A stretch of 37,283 bases of DNA, from contig CAYMBJ010000040.1 of NCBI GenBank assembly GCA_964388665.1, positions 1-37,283 on the forward strand, written 5' to 3'. The notes below the pieces were generated by a model, which made no database searches, was not told where the DNA came from, and saw nothing but the letters and a program-made list of their open reading frames with translations. The DNA comes from CALCCV01 sp964388665 (lineage in GTDB: Bacteria; Bdellovibrionota; Bdellovibrionia; Bdellovibrionales; Bdellovibrionaceae). Numbering within the stretch: position 1 is the stretch's first letter; each line of letters begins with the position of its first letter. This document shows, one piece after another, positions 8,610-17,480 of the stretch. A program made the position numbers and the translations under genes.

Positions 8610-10289
8610 CTAAATCTGCCAAACGAGGTGAATTTTTCCGGCTCTAAAAAAGTTTCCGCAAAATTCAACTTGCCCGCTGCCTTCGATTAAAAATTCAATT
8701 TCGAGTTCGTGTGTGTTGTCTCGCATATAGAATCCGTGCGGAGTATGCCATGGCAAAAATCGACTGCGTCCCTCAAGATGGTTGACTTCGCCTGTCTTTT
8801 TTCCTGACAGCAATGTTTGCCTATCATTGAGTTTCAGTTCATAAAAGGGGCGGTGGTCTGCATTGACCTTTTTGCTCAATTCCGATCCCGAAGTGGAAAA
8901 AAAGCCAACATTTTTTATACGCAGTTTAACAAGGCTCGCTTGCGAGCCGACCTTTTCGATCTGCACTTCGTGTTTAAGTTGTGGGGCTGAGTGGGCCAAT
9001 TGTAAGAAAACATTTGCAAGCTTCTGGGTCTCCTCGCCCAGATACTTTTTGGGCGGATTTTGCATCAGATATTTGAACTTCCAGCCGCCGATCTCCACCT
9101 TGCCGAGCTGAGGGTGCTGATAGGGCGTCCAATCCTGATAGAACTCGGAGTGTTCTAGATTCTCCTGGCACCAGGAGTAGAGCTTTAAGAGTGGCTCTTC
9201 ACCAATTTTAAAATAGCGATCTGTCGGATGCGCAAAATTAACTCCCACCTTTGCAAAGACATCCCAAATTTCAACGACGTAGGCGTGGATGCCCAACTGC
9301 CCATAGCACCAGTCATCAAAATGACCCGAGGTGATTTGGCCTTCTACATATTGGAAATCTCGGAATACGTTGAGGTGAGCGTAGTCAGACTCTTTTGCGG
9401 CCCAATCACCAATGGATTTATAAACAGCAAGGTCTTGGCTATTCATCTCGCTGTCCGGCCGCGAGCTCCAGGGGCGTAGCCAAAAGCCGCCGGAGGTGTG
9501 CAGTGAGATCACCAGGAAAATATTTTTTCGACTGGAGACGGCCTTGACGATGGCCTCTGTTTCGGCCAGGCACATGGCATGATCTCCGGCCCCCTTTTGT
9601 TCACCCTCACTGCGAAACTCAAAAGGAAAGTTGCGATTGAGGTCATAGCCCCACAGCGCCTCCATCTTTTGTACCGCCGATGATTGGGTGGTAAAATCTC
9701 CCTCTTCATAAAGAGAATAGAAAGTGTCGGAGCCATCGGCATCGACAGCCTCTCGCTGGATCATTAGCTTAGGATTTTTTTTGCTAATTTTGAATGCCCC
9801 ACCGGGATCTTCTTTGCGAATCGTGAGAATTTCGTTATTGCCATCAAGATCCTTCTGCTGCCAGCGATCAGTGCCCCCGTATTGGGGCCATGGCAGAGGC
9901 GTTGAGCGCAAAAAGTGCCCGGTGGCAATGTAGAGCTCGGCACCGTCAGCAGAAATTCGCGGGACACAGTAGTAGGTTGTGGTTTTTAGAATCTGCAAGG
10001 TTTCGGCAGATTTATCTTTTATGCCATTGAGCATATTGCCTATAAAAGCCAAGCAGGCCTGAGTTCCGGTGACCTCACCGGCATGGGTGTTGGCATCTAA
10101 CCAAATCGCGGGTTTTGTTTCTGGCAATCCCGTTTCAAAACTAGTGAGGCTGATCAGCCAAATGTCACGTCCTTCGCGCGTTTGGCCGATGGACTCAAGT
10201 TTTGCAAAATTTGGATGAGCAGCCTCCACTGACTTTAAAAACTCAGTGACCTCTACGTAGTTCCAATAGTGATCTTGGCTAACTTGCAT
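8610..10289 (-). CDS. M14 family zinc carboxypeptidase
   Basis: The 559-residue product carries the M14 catalytic set in order. The zinc-binding HxxE is at H69-A-G-E72 (LDANTHAGEVTG), the Asn-Arg substrate-binding pair at N218-R219 (GYDLNRNFP), the third zinc ligand at H264 (ISLHTSGG), and the catalytic Glu is probably E340 (AYVVEIWD). Residues about 440-559 form a beta-rich C-terminal domain beyond the usual catalytic core. There is no signal peptide or membrane segment, so it appears cytosolic or exported by an unclassified route. It would release C-terminal residues from peptides; the specificity pocket cannot be judged by eye. It lies alone on the minus strand, 132 bases upstream of the beta-helix remnant. 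The stop is TAG and the protein ends naturally in a strand-like HLVWQI. Confidence 0.88.
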   Translation of the reverse strand: MQVSQDHYWNYVEVTEFLKSVEAAHPNFAKLESIGQTREGRDIWLISLTSFETGLPETKPAIWLDANTHAGEVTGTQACLAFIGNMLNGIKDKSAETLQILKTTTYYCVPRISADGAELYIATGHFLRSTPLPWPQYGGTDRWQQKDLDGNNEILTIRKEDPGGAFKISKKNPKLMIQREAVDADGSDTFYSLYEEGDFTTQSSAVQKMEALWGYDLNRNFPFEFRSEGEQKGAGDHAMCLAETEAIVKAVSSRKNIFLVISLHTSGGFWLRPWSSRPDSEMNSQDLAVYKSIGDWAAKESDYAHLNVFRDFQYVEGQITSGHFDDWCYGQLGIHAYVVEIWDVFAKVGVNFAHPTDRYFKIGEEPLLKLYSWCQENLEHSEFYQDWTPYQHPQLGKVEIGGWKFKYLMQNPPKKYLGEETQKLANVFLQLAHSAPQLKHEVQIEKVGSQASLVKLRIKNVGFFSTSGSELSKKVNADHRPFYELKLNDRQTLLSGKKTGEVNHLEGRSRFLPWHTPHGFYMRDNTHELEIEFLIEGSGQVEFCGNFFRAGKIHLVWQI

Positions 10290-10301
10290 AGAAAATATGA
10301 C

Positions 10302-11297
10302 CTATTTGCTAGCGGGGACTCTAACAATCGAAGCCTTCTTCATAAAGGCAGCGCTTAATTTTAAGCCCACATTCTGTGAAATGAGTGGATTAAAAAAATA
10401 GCTGAACCTCTTATTGGTAGCAATTGGAATCGAGTTGGGTGCGGCGCCCTAGAGAATTTTTACTGCGGTTTCCGCCGCCCACTCGCCTTGCTCATCAGGT
10501 ATCTTTACCGCTGCATAGGCTACGAACGGGCCGATCCAGTCTTGAGTGCCGGCAGAGGGAATCTTCGTATTTTGAGTGAGCCAAGTTTCCATTTCTTTGT
10601 CATTCCAACCTTTTATTCCCGCATTGTTGTCCAGATACAGAAGATGAGAATCATGACCTTCTGTCCATGACTTTTTGAAGGCCTCAATGTCGGCAACGAA
10701 GTGCGGGAAAATTTCTACCTTTGCGGCACTAAATATTTTGTTGATTTGAAGGGCATTTTTTTTGCCTGTCTCGTTGTCTGGATAAATCAGAGTGGCTGTT
10801 TTTAAGGGTGAGATTGATTTTTTGGCCTCTGCAACCAATTGTTGAATGGGAGCCACTTCGATCATTCCTGCCGTGTTTTTATAAGGCAATCCATACTTCT
10901 GGATTGTCCAGTTTACGCCAGAAAACACAAAGGGAAGGGCTGCATTTCTATAGTACTTCATGAGAACTTGATCAACGGCGTTGTCGTCGGTCACGATCAC
11001 AATATCTGGCTTTTCAGAATCGATAAAGTTTTTTGCTTCTAGGCCCTTTTTTTCAACATCCGCCTTTTCTTTGTTGCGCTTTGAATCCATACGAAAGATT
11101 TTGAGATCGCAAGCTCCTGCAATTCCTTTTTTGACGCCTCTCTCGATACCATCACTCCAGTCATATCCCTCGTGATAGGAGTCAATCCACACGCACTTTT
11201 TGGCAAAGCTTTCGCTGCCAACAAAAAAAAGAAATGAGGCGAGCAGCAGTCCAAAGGCATTTACCGCCTTAGTTTCTGAAAATCTTATCGAAATCAT
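10302..11297 (-). pseudogene. ABC-type substrate-binding protein, interrupted by in-frame TAG near the C-terminus
   Basis: The frame encodes an exported binding protein of the ABC_sub_bind type (PF04392-like). It has a signal peptide (residues about 1-32, ending ESFA), then CVWIDSYHEGYDWSDGI, PDIVIVTDDNA, LPFVFSGVN and AGTQDWIGPFVAYAAVK. It halts at TAG 10451-10449 after AAETAVKIL (282 residues). The same frame then continues for 48 codons (GAAPNSIPIATNKRF, then NVGLKLSAAFMKKASIV) to TAG at 10304-10302. That tail matches the family's usual ending (ILxG..P..IPI..N, then lgi.l...l..A), so the stop falls within conserved sequence. The protein would lose its last strand and helices. No permease or ATPase gene lies alongside. 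Likely a CAG-to-TAG mutation; suppression or sequence error are alternatives. Confidence 0.82.
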
Positions 11298-11448
11298 GCA
11301 AATTCTCCTTATAAATCCAATAAACAGATCCTAAAGCACTTTTGCGTAATGATTCAAGGCCAAATGCTGTCGTTGAATCGCCAAATCGATGCTTAGCATT
11401 CAAATTTAAAAGCAAGACTCGCACTTCATTGCTATATTTTTTGACTGG

Positions 11449-13494
11449 CTACTCTTTTTCTCGCAAAATGATGGTGACCCTCTTTCCCGACGGAAGGGGC
11501 TCAAATGCAGAGGGCGATGTGGAGGCTACGACCCCCTGTCCTCTCACCTGTACTTGAATTTTTGCATCTCGCGCTTCGCGCAAGACCTCTCTCAGAGTGA
11601 GATCTGTCCATTCGGGAACAAATTCATTTTCTATTGCTTGCTTTAGGTGAGTGCCTCTATCAAATGGACCTATTTTTTTTGTGCGCAAATCAAGGCCGGC
11701 GAAGGCCTTTTGCTGGGCCATCATCTTTGACATCTCGGTTTCCTTATTGCCGGTGCCAGGATTACTTTTTGCTAAATCTGTTGGTACCAGCCCTTCTTTA
11801 ATGATGAGTCCTTTGCCAATGCGTGCAAACACAGGTGCGGCAACTTTAGAGGCATAGTACTCAGTTCTTGGAGTGTCTACAGCAACATAAATGACAAACC
11901 TGGGATTGTCGGCCGGAAAAAATCCTGCAAAGCTCGCAATATAGGTGTCCTTTGCATAGCCCCTGGTGCCAGGAATCACTCGCTGTGCGGTTCCGGTTTT
12001 TCCAGCCACCACAAAAGGCGGTATTCGTGCCAGACCGCCGGTGCCGCGAGGCAGGGTCGTGGTCGCTTTAAGCAATTCCACCACCTCCTCGGTCATCTCT
12101 GCTGAGAGGGCCCGAGTTTCGCTGATTGTCCCCAAGATTTGCAAATCAGCAGAATTTGATTTTTTCAATAAATTTTGCATTTGAGCATGCACCTTTAAGG
12201 AGGCCGATTTCACCAACGAAAGGTTTCGCATCATGCCCCGATTAGCAAGCATTGTGTATCCAGCAGCGATCTGTAGAGGCGTGGCGCTAAAGCCGTGACC
12301 AAAACCGATGTTTGCCAAATGATGGTCAATCCACGGCGTTGCCGGCAAGACCCCACGTGACTCACCAGGAAGCTCGACTCGAGTTTTTTCGCCAAATCCA
12401 AAACTTGTTAGGTCTTCGCGCAGGCGTTCATCCCCGATATCAAGGGCAATCTTAGCTGCGCCGATATTGGAGGATTCAGAAATCAATTCGGTCAAAGTCA
12501 TCATGCCAAAAGAGTGATGGCTTTCGGCCTCACGTATGGTGCGATCATTGACTTTGAATTTGCCGTTCTCGCCGAAAATTCGAGTGCGGGGGGTGATGAC
12601 ACGGCTCTTTAATCCGCTGGCCACAACAAAGGGCTTCATGACACTGCCGGGTTCAAAGGGGTCTGTGAGTATGCGATTGCGGCGTGCGCTGACACTGGCT
12701 TTGCGCGGATGATTGGGATCAAACCCAGGCTCCGAAGCCATCGCTCTGATCTCTGCGGTCCGTGCATCCACAATAATTCCTGATGCGCCATCGGCGTTGA
12801 ATTCTATTTTGGCTCGCTTGAGTTCGCTTTCTAGCAAATATTGATATTCGCTATCAATAGTAAGCTGCAAGTCTTCACCATCGGGATTTTCAGTAAAAAG
12901 AAGGCCTTCCGACATCAGCGGTCGGCCGCGAGCATCTTTTTTGACTTGAACTCTGAGGTTATTGCTTTGAAGCCAATCTTCAAATTGCAGCTCCAGCCCT
13001 TCTAGCCCTGAACCCTCTGATCCCAAAAAGCCAAGCGAGTGCCCAAAAAGAGAATCATTGGGATAGACTCTTTTCCACTCCTCAACAAAACCAAAGCCAT
13101 AGATCTTGAGTTTTCGAATTGCTAACATCTGCTCCTCGGGGAGCATTCGCGAGAGCCACACAAATCGCTTCTTCTTGTCCCCAATGCGAGCCGCTAGATG
13201 TTTGGGGTGTTCGCGCAAGAGCTTGGCCGCAGCCCTCAATTGCTTTTTGTTGATCTTCACTATTGATGGATCTGCATATAGCGAATAGGCGGTGATACTA
13301 AAGGCGAGCGGTCGCCCATTGCGGTCAAGGATGTCGCCGCGGCGAGAATGCAGATTCACAACCGTATGAAACTGCTTTTGTTTGAGCGCTGAAAGTTTTT
13401 CCGGTGAAAATATTTGCAATTGACCGGCGCGAATCACCAGCGAAAGCCAAAGAAAGCCGATCATAAGAAACAAGAATACGATACGTGTGCGCAT
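11449..13494 (-). CDS. ftsI: FtsI-type class B penicillin-binding protein (septal transpeptidase)
   Basis: The 681-residue product has a short cytoplasmic start and one membrane segment (about residues 5-22). A PBP dimerisation domain (RRGDILDRNGRPLA, residues 51-64) precedes the transpeptidase domain. The three active-site motifs are S284-V-M-K287, S341-S-N343 and K499-T-G501. The C-terminus (about 615-681, LTLREVLREARDAKIQVQVRG) is a PASTA-like domain. It crosslinks septal peptidoglycan in the periplasm. Its ATG overlaps the ftsL stop (TAATG at 13496-13492), indicating translational coupling. It is longer than E. coli FtsI because of the linker and PASTA end. The usual next gene, murE, is not downstream; a substrate-binding pseudogene follows instead. 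Confidence 0.93.
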   Translation of the reverse strand: MRTRIVFLFLMIGFLWLSLVIRAGQLQIFSPEKLSALKQKQFHTVVNLHSRRGDILDRNGRPLAFSITAYSLYADPSIVKINKKQLRAAAKLLREHPKHLAARIGDKKKRFVWLSRMLPEEQMLAIRKLKIYGFGFVEEWKRVYPNDSLFGHSLGFLGSEGSGLEGLELQFEDWLQSNNLRVQVKKDARGRPLMSEGLLFTENPDGEDLQLTIDSEYQYLLESELKRAKIEFNADGASGIIVDARTAEIRAMASEPGFDPNHPRKASVSARRNRILTDPFEPGSVMKPFVVASGLKSRVITPRTRIFGENGKFKVNDRTIREAESHHSFGMMTLTELISESSNIGAAKIALDIGDERLREDLTSFGFGEKTRVELPGESRGVLPATPWIDHHLANIGFGHGFSATPLQIAAGYTMLANRGMMRNLSLVKSASLKVHAQMQNLLKKSNSADLQILGTISETRALSAEMTEEVVELLKATTTLPRGTGGLARIPPFVVAGKTGTAQRVIPGTRGYAKDTYIASFAGFFPADNPRFVIYVAVDTPRTEYYASKVAAPVFARIGKGLIIKEGLVPTDLAKSNPGTGNKETEMSKMMAQQKAFAGLDLRTKKIGPFDRGTHLKQAIENEFVPEWTDLTLREVLREARDAKIQVQVRGQGVVASTSPSAFEPLPSGKRVTIILREKE

Positions 13495-13784
13495 TACAAG
13501 GCTTTCTGATTGGTCAGATGGATCACCTGATCGTAGTCAGCAGTTTTCATGGTGAGACGATTTTTTGCCAGCTTGTCGAGTCGCTGAGGCTTGGTCATTT
13601 TGGCGAAGGCCAACTCACTTTTTCGATACTGCTGCAAGGCCTTTCGATATTCTCGATGCTTTTGCAATAGCACATAGTTCATCCGACGTTCTTCCATCTC
13701 CACAAATGCAATGGCGAACAGTGTGAAAAAAATAATTGTTAAACTTATCAAAGATTTAATCGAGGAGTTTTGATTTTTGCCCAT
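13494..13784 (-). CDS. ftsL: FtsL-like division protein
   Basis: The 96-residue product has the FtsL layout: a short polar N-terminus, one membrane segment (SLISLTIIFFTLFAIAFVEM, about residues 12-31) and a periplasmic helical region with coiled-coil character (YRKALQQYRKSELAFAKM). FtsL sequences are poorly conserved, so the assignment rests mainly on position between rsmH (11-base gap) and ftsI (TAATG overlap), which is the standard dcw order. It would act with FtsB and FtsQ as the septal complex that activates FtsI. Confidence 0.8.
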   Translation of the reverse strand: MGKNQNSSIKSLISLTIIFFTLFAIAFVEMEERRMNYVLLQKHREYRKALQQYRKSELAFAKMTKPQRLDKLAKNRLTMKTADYDQVIHLTNQKAL

Positions 13785-13795
13785 ATACTATTAGT

Positions 13796-14716
13796 CTAAT
13801 CCTTTTCGAGCCCACTGTCTTTTTCAAAAACTCTCAGTTTAGCACTTCTGGATCTAGGGTTTTGTTTGAGCTCTCCTTCGCTGGCCTCAATCACCTTTTT
13901 GTTGACGGGACGACCTAAGTCCGAGTCCCTAAAAATGTACTTGATGATGCGATCTTCTAACGAGTGAAAACTGATCACAGCCAAGCGACCTCCGGGCGCC
14001 AGAGCATCGATCATTTTCGGTAGAGCTTGGCGTGTGACCTCCAACTCCTGATTGATATAAAGCCGCAGTGCTAAAAAGTACTGTGTGGCTGGGTGACGAC
14101 CCTTGACTCGCCAGCCATCTATTCTTTCGATCATTGCTGCAAGATCTAGAGTTGAGTTGAAGTGCTTGGTCTTGCGATCATTAACAATGGCGCGTACGAC
14201 CCGAAATGGACTGCGAACCTCTCCCAGATTTTTGAAAACATCAATCAACTCCTGCTCTTCAAGGGTATGGATGGCATCAGAAGCGGTCATTTCGTCCTTT
14301 TGATTCATGCGCATGTCGAGCGGACCCTCTTCATAAAAGCTAAAACCACGATGAGCTTCATCTAATTGTGGCGAGCTCACGCCAAGATCCACCAAAATCA
14401 GGTTCAAATTTCCATGGTTTTCGTAATCAAAGTTTGCAAAGTTGGTGTGTCTCAATTGGAGACGGCCAGTCGCAATCTCTGAGGCGAACTCCTTTCGACC
14501 AAAGTCCAGAGCTGTCTCATCTTGATCAATGGCGATCAATTTTAGGCTTGGTAAAGACTCAAGAAGTCTCCGAGCGTGGCCACCGCGGCCAAAAGTAGCG
14601 TCTAAGCCAATGAGAGGCGAAATTGGCTTTAATGGGAGAAAGGCCGTTAATATTTCCTCTAAAAGAACCGGAGTGTGTACAGGTAGGGGGGTCAATGAGT
14701 CATTTTGCATGATCAA
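13796..14716 (-). CDS. rsmH: 16S rRNA (cytosine(1402)-N(4))-methyltransferase RsmH
   Basis: The 306-residue product has the length and motifs of RsmH (MraW). They are HTPVLLEEIL (residues 14-23), the SAM-binding loop GLDATFGRGGHARRLLE, the LVDLGVSSPQLDEAHRGFSF block, DMRMNQ, and the C-terminal SFHSLEDRIIKYIFRD. It N4-methylates C1402 of 16S rRNA in the decoding centre. It heads the rsmH-ftsL-ftsI block. No mraZ precedes it; a divergent zinc-ribbon gene begins 82 bases away, so the operon promoter must lie in that short interval. The start could be 14716 or the second Met six bases in; both leave the domain complete. Confidence 0.96.
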   Translation of the reverse strand: MIMQNDSLTPLPVHTPVLLEEILTAFLPLKPISPLIGLDATFGRGGHARRLLESLPSLKLIAIDQDETALDFGRKEFASEIATGRLQLRHTNFANFDYENHGNLNLILVDLGVSSPQLDEAHRGFSFYEEGPLDMRMNQKDEMTASDAIHTLEEQELIDVFKNLGEVRSPFRVVRAIVNDRKTKHFNSTLDLAAMIERIDGWRVKGRHPATQYFLALRLYINQELEVTRQALPKMIDALAPGGRLAVISFHSLEDRIIKYIFRDSDLGRPVNKKVIEASEGELKQNPRSRSAKLRVFEKDSGLEKD

Positions 14717-14798
14717 AGTCTACAGTAATTTCATTGTCCCGAAAATCGATTGAGGCTTTTGCCAAGGTGAATTAAGCTTTAAATAGGGAGATTCCTGG

Positions 14799-15908
14799 AT
14801 GTTAATTAATTGCCCAAAATGTGGCTTTTCGCAGCCGCAAGACAAGTATTGCGCTCGTTGCGGCATTGACGTCGAGACCTATAAGCCTAGCCGTGATCCT
14901 TGGTGGGTTCGACTGTATAAAAATGCACTTGGACAATTCTTGATTTTTGCACTGATTTTCGGTGCAGGTGCCTCATATTACCTCAAATTTAAGAGCAGTC
15001 ATTCACAAAATAACTTTGCCGAGGTGGGTGCTGACTATTCCCGAAGAGAGCCCACTCAGGCCAATGTGACCGACACCGCTGCAACTGAGGACAGCCAGGC
15101 GCAATTGGCGGTGTCTGCACCCACTAGCAATGAAGCCGCCAGTGAAAATGCCCCAATTGAGGCAGAGTTTGCAAGTGAGAGTCTCAATCCTCCGATCGAG
15201 ACCAAGCAAGGTTCTGCCAATGCAGGTCCCGATCAAATGGCCAATGCTGTCACTCAGGGGGTGGACGCAGAAACAGCCGCCCGCGAAGAGATGGCCGATC
15301 CCAACGCGAGTCCGAGTTTTGCCTCTGGCGGGCGCAATACATCTCACACATTGCAAGTGCATTGGGTCGAAATGCGCGACGATTATCTCGAGCAGCTCAT
15401 TCGCGAGAGTCGAGCACGCACGCCAGTTCAAAATTTTGGCAACTACCGAACAGGCACCCTCACTGAAACGGAAAAGTTTCTTAAGGCTACAAATTCAAAT
15501 ATCAAGATTCACCTTCGTGAAGACAAAACTCTTGAGATTGCCAAGTCCCAACAGTGGTTTTTAGGAAAGCGTGGTCAAACGCCAGAGCAAGATTTGGGCT
15601 TGGAAGTGTATATTGAGCTTCTTGATAGTGGCGGCGGCGCTTTTAAGGGAAATCTACTTGTGGCGCGCAGCTGGCGCCCGGAGGGCACCGATGTGCGCGG
15701 GCCCGCCAATGAGAAATTCAGTTTTCCAGCGATTTTCGATGTGCGCGGCAAAGAGGCCTTTTTTATGGCCAATCTGTTGCCCCGAAGTGCGAATCCAGAT
15801 CCCGCTGAGGGCTCCTTGGCACTGATCTCACCCTTCGAGATATTGAAAAGCTCGAACTTTCGCAATACTCTTGCCGATTTGGTGCTGATTTTAACCTTTG
15901 ACAAGTAA
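14799..15908 (+). CDS. Zinc-ribbon single-pass membrane protein, unknown function
   Basis: The 369-residue product opens with a zinc ribbon (C5-P-K-C8 and C18-A-R-C21), then a basic/aromatic linker and one membrane segment (about residues 44-61, FLIFALIFGAGASYYL). A long Ala/Glu/Asn-rich, probably disordered stretch (about 75-180) leads to a folded C-terminal domain (about 180-369) that matches no family I recognise. The topology suggests a cytoplasmic ribbon and a periplasmic C-terminal domain, possibly sensory or structural. It is divergent from rsmH and 23 bases upstream of upp, so it may share a transcript with the salvage genes. A GGGAGA-like site precedes the ATG. Confidence 0.7.
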   Translation: MLINCPKCGFSQPQDKYCARCGIDVETYKPSRDPWWVRLYKNALGQFLIFALIFGAGASYYLKFKSSHSQNNFAEVGADYSRREPTQANVTDTAATEDSQAQLAVSAPTSNEAASENAPIEAEFASESLNPPIETKQGSANAGPDQMANAVTQGVDAETAAREEMADPNASPSFASGGRNTSHTLQVHWVEMRDDYLEQLIRESRARTPVQNFGNYRTGTLTETEKFLKATNSNIKIHLREDKTLEIAKSQQWFLGKRGQTPEQDLGLEVYIELLDSGGGAFKGNLLVARSWRPEGTDVRGPANEKFSFPAIFDVRGKEAFFMANLLPRSANPDPAEGSLALISPFEILKSSNFRNTLADLVLILTFDK

Positions 15909-15931
15909 TCCCCAGTGGATAGATTTGGATC

Positions 15932-16717
15932 ATGATTGACCAATATCAAGATCACTTTTATGGGGACCAATTTCGCCTAATACGCAGTCCATTTTTATCT
16001 GGGGTCCTGGCGCGACTCTGCGCGCCCACCACCTTTCAACCAGACATTAACCGATTTGTTGAGATTCTCTACACGCAGATGATCAACACGGTTTTGGATG
16101 CTGAATTTCCCACGCAAGACTTTACGGCTGAAACACGCATGACTCCGCTCTATAAAGACGGAATTTTGCGGGGTGAAAATATCATATCGTCGCAGAAAAC
16201 AGTTGTTGTGAATTTAGCTAGAGCTGGAACTTTTCCGAGTCATATTTGCTATCATCAGCTGCACTATGCAATTCAGGGCGGAAAGATCCGCCAAGATCAC
16301 ATTTATGCCAGTCGCATGACCGCAGCCAATGATCAAGTGATTGGAACTAAAATTGGTGATGCTAAAATCGGCGGTGATATTGACAAGGCCATCGTGCTGA
16401 TACCTGATCCTATGGGTGCCACGGGTGGCACCCTCGACGCGGTTTTGCACCACTACAAAAAGCATGTCGGCGGTGTGGCTGATAAGTTTATTGCTATGCA
16501 TTTGATTGTATCGCCAGAGTACCTGCGCAAAATAAGCGCCACCCATCCTGATCTTAAGGTCTATGCACTGCGCGTGGACCGCGGTCTTTCCAGCCCGCAA
16601 GTGCAAAAGGAACCATTGGGCAGAAAATGGGATCAAGAAAAGGGTTTGAACGACAAGGGCTACATTGTTCCTGGCGGTGGGGGCTTTGGCGAGATCATGA
16701 ACAATTCTTTCGTATAA
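15932..16717 (+). CDS. upp: Uracil phosphoribosyltransferase-like protein
   Basis: The 261-residue product has UPRT features: an N-terminal RLIRSPFLSGVLARLC region, VVVNLARAGTFPSHI (the flexible-loop region), and a PRPP-binding motif in VLIPDPMGATGGTLDAVL (about residues 152-169). A Gly-rich end (GYIVPGGGGFGEIMN) follows, comparable to the uracil-binding PGxGDxGDR-type C-terminus. UPRT makes UMP from uracil and PRPP. It is somewhat longer than typical Upp (about 210 residues), so a divergent subgroup is likely. It is followed 99 bases later by hpt, giving a salvage pair. The ribosome binding site is weak. Confidence 0.82.
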   Translation: MIDQYQDHFYGDQFRLIRSPFLSGVLARLCAPTTFQPDINRFVEILYTQMINTVLDAEFPTQDFTAETRMTPLYKDGILRGENIISSQKTVVVNLARAGTFPSHICYHQLHYAIQGGKIRQDHIYASRMTAANDQVIGTKIGDAKIGGDIDKAIVLIPDPMGATGGTLDAVLHHYKKHVGGVADKFIAMHLIVSPEYLRKISATHPDLKVYALRVDRGLSSPQVQKEPLGRKWDQEKGLNDKGYIVPGGGGFGEIMNNSFV

Positions 16718-16816
16718 CGCCTATGGGTTCAGCAGAGCTGCGCAGAACTTTGCAGATGTCATTGAGTTTTCGACCTACCTGCAATACACAATGAGCATAG
16801 GATAGGGAGAAATGAA

Positions 16817-17347
16817 ATGAACACATCACTCATGATCGAGCCATACATCACAGCTGAAAAAGTTCAAAGTCGAGTTACCGAATTGGGTCAGGAGCTCCAA
16901 AAGCATTTCGGCAATGAGCGAATCATGGCGATCTGTGTTCTCAAAGGGTCTTTCATATTTTATTCAGATTTAATCCGCGCCATGAGCAATGAAGTTGTTT
17001 GCGAATTCATTGGTGTTCATAGCTACAACGGCACGCAAAGCTCTGGAGAAGTGAAGGTCACTCTTGATCTTTCATTGCCAATTGAGGGTCAGCGAGTGTT
17101 GCTAGTAGAGGATATTGTTGACACCGGTCTTACGATGAATTTTTTGAAAAGCACTTTGCAATTGCGAAATCCAAAATCCATTACAACTGTATCTTTGCTA
17201 CATAAACCTGAAGCTCTCAAAGTTCCCTGTCAAATGGACTACATTGGCTTTGAAATTCGCAACGAATTTGTCGTGGGTTATGGCCTAGACTATGAGGGAT
17301 ATTATCGGAATTTGCCGTATATTGGCGTCGTAAAAAACTTCCAGTAG
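16817..17347 (+). CDS. hpt: Hypoxanthine (guanine) phosphoribosyltransferase
   Basis: The 176-residue product has the type I PRTase signature VLLVEDIVDTGLTMNFL (about residues 94-110). It also has an N-terminal IMAICVLKGSFIFYSDL block, the flexible-loop region with SYNGTQSSGEVKV, and a C-terminal IGFEIRNEFVVGYGLDYEGYYRN with the YGLDY purine-site motif. It converts hypoxanthine or guanine to IMP or GMP with PRPP. Length is normal for Hpt. A good ribosome binding site (AGGGAGA) precedes the ATG. The gene ends in TAG at 17345-17347, directly at the edge of the inverted-repeat element. Confidence 0.95.
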   Translation: MNTSLMIEPYITAEKVQSRVTELGQELQKHFGNERIMAICVLKGSFIFYSDLIRAMSNEVVCEFIGVHSYNGTQSSGEVKVTLDLSLPIEGQRVLLVEDIVDTGLTMNFLKSTLQLRNPKSITTVSLLHKPEALKVPCQMDYIGFEIRNEFVVGYGLDYEGYYRNLPYIGVVKNFQ

Positions 17348-17472
17348 TACGAATTTCGATTCAAGCTCAGACCATTGTTGGCTGCGACCGTCGCCGCCTG
17401 CGACGTGCCAGGAGCACGCCTCGGCGCCTCGGGTCTTGCCGCCTCGGTCTGAACTTGACTTGAAATTCGTAC
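17347..17472. repeat. 126-bp element with 27-bp terminal inverted repeats
   Basis: The left end 17347-17373 (GTACGAATTTCGATTCAAGC...) and right end 17446-17472 are inverted copies matching at 24 of 27 positions by hand alignment. Both outer ends begin GTACGAATTTC when read inward. The interior is much more GC-rich than its surroundings and carries short GC-rich motifs (GCGACCGTCGCCGCCTGCGAC). It codes for no evident protein. The form resembles a small non-autonomous repeat (MITE- or REP-like) lodged between the convergent hpt and HU genes. No target-site duplication is evident. Other copies elsewhere in the genome would be expected but cannot be seen here. Confidence 0.75.
17354..17435 (+). 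repeat. 82-bp direct repeat, copy 1
   Basis: This block inside the inverted-repeat element recurs at 17481-17562. By hand alignment 77 of 82 positions match. Four of the five differences are near the left end and all five are transitions, suggesting a duplication that has since drifted. Confidence 0.85.
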
Positions 17473-17480
17473 CTGAGAAT

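Noticed and set aside
4130..11297. TAG reassigned to an amino acid in this genome
   Set aside because: Many complete proteins end at TAG at their natural C-terminus (RsmH, FtsI, Hpt, HU, GdhA), and one TAG is followed directly by TGA. Local nonsense mutation or weak suppression fits better.
16760..16805. Possible hpt promoter (TTGAGT, 17 bases, TACACA)
   Set aside because: Only 4/6 and about 3/6 consensus matches; too weak to list as a feature.
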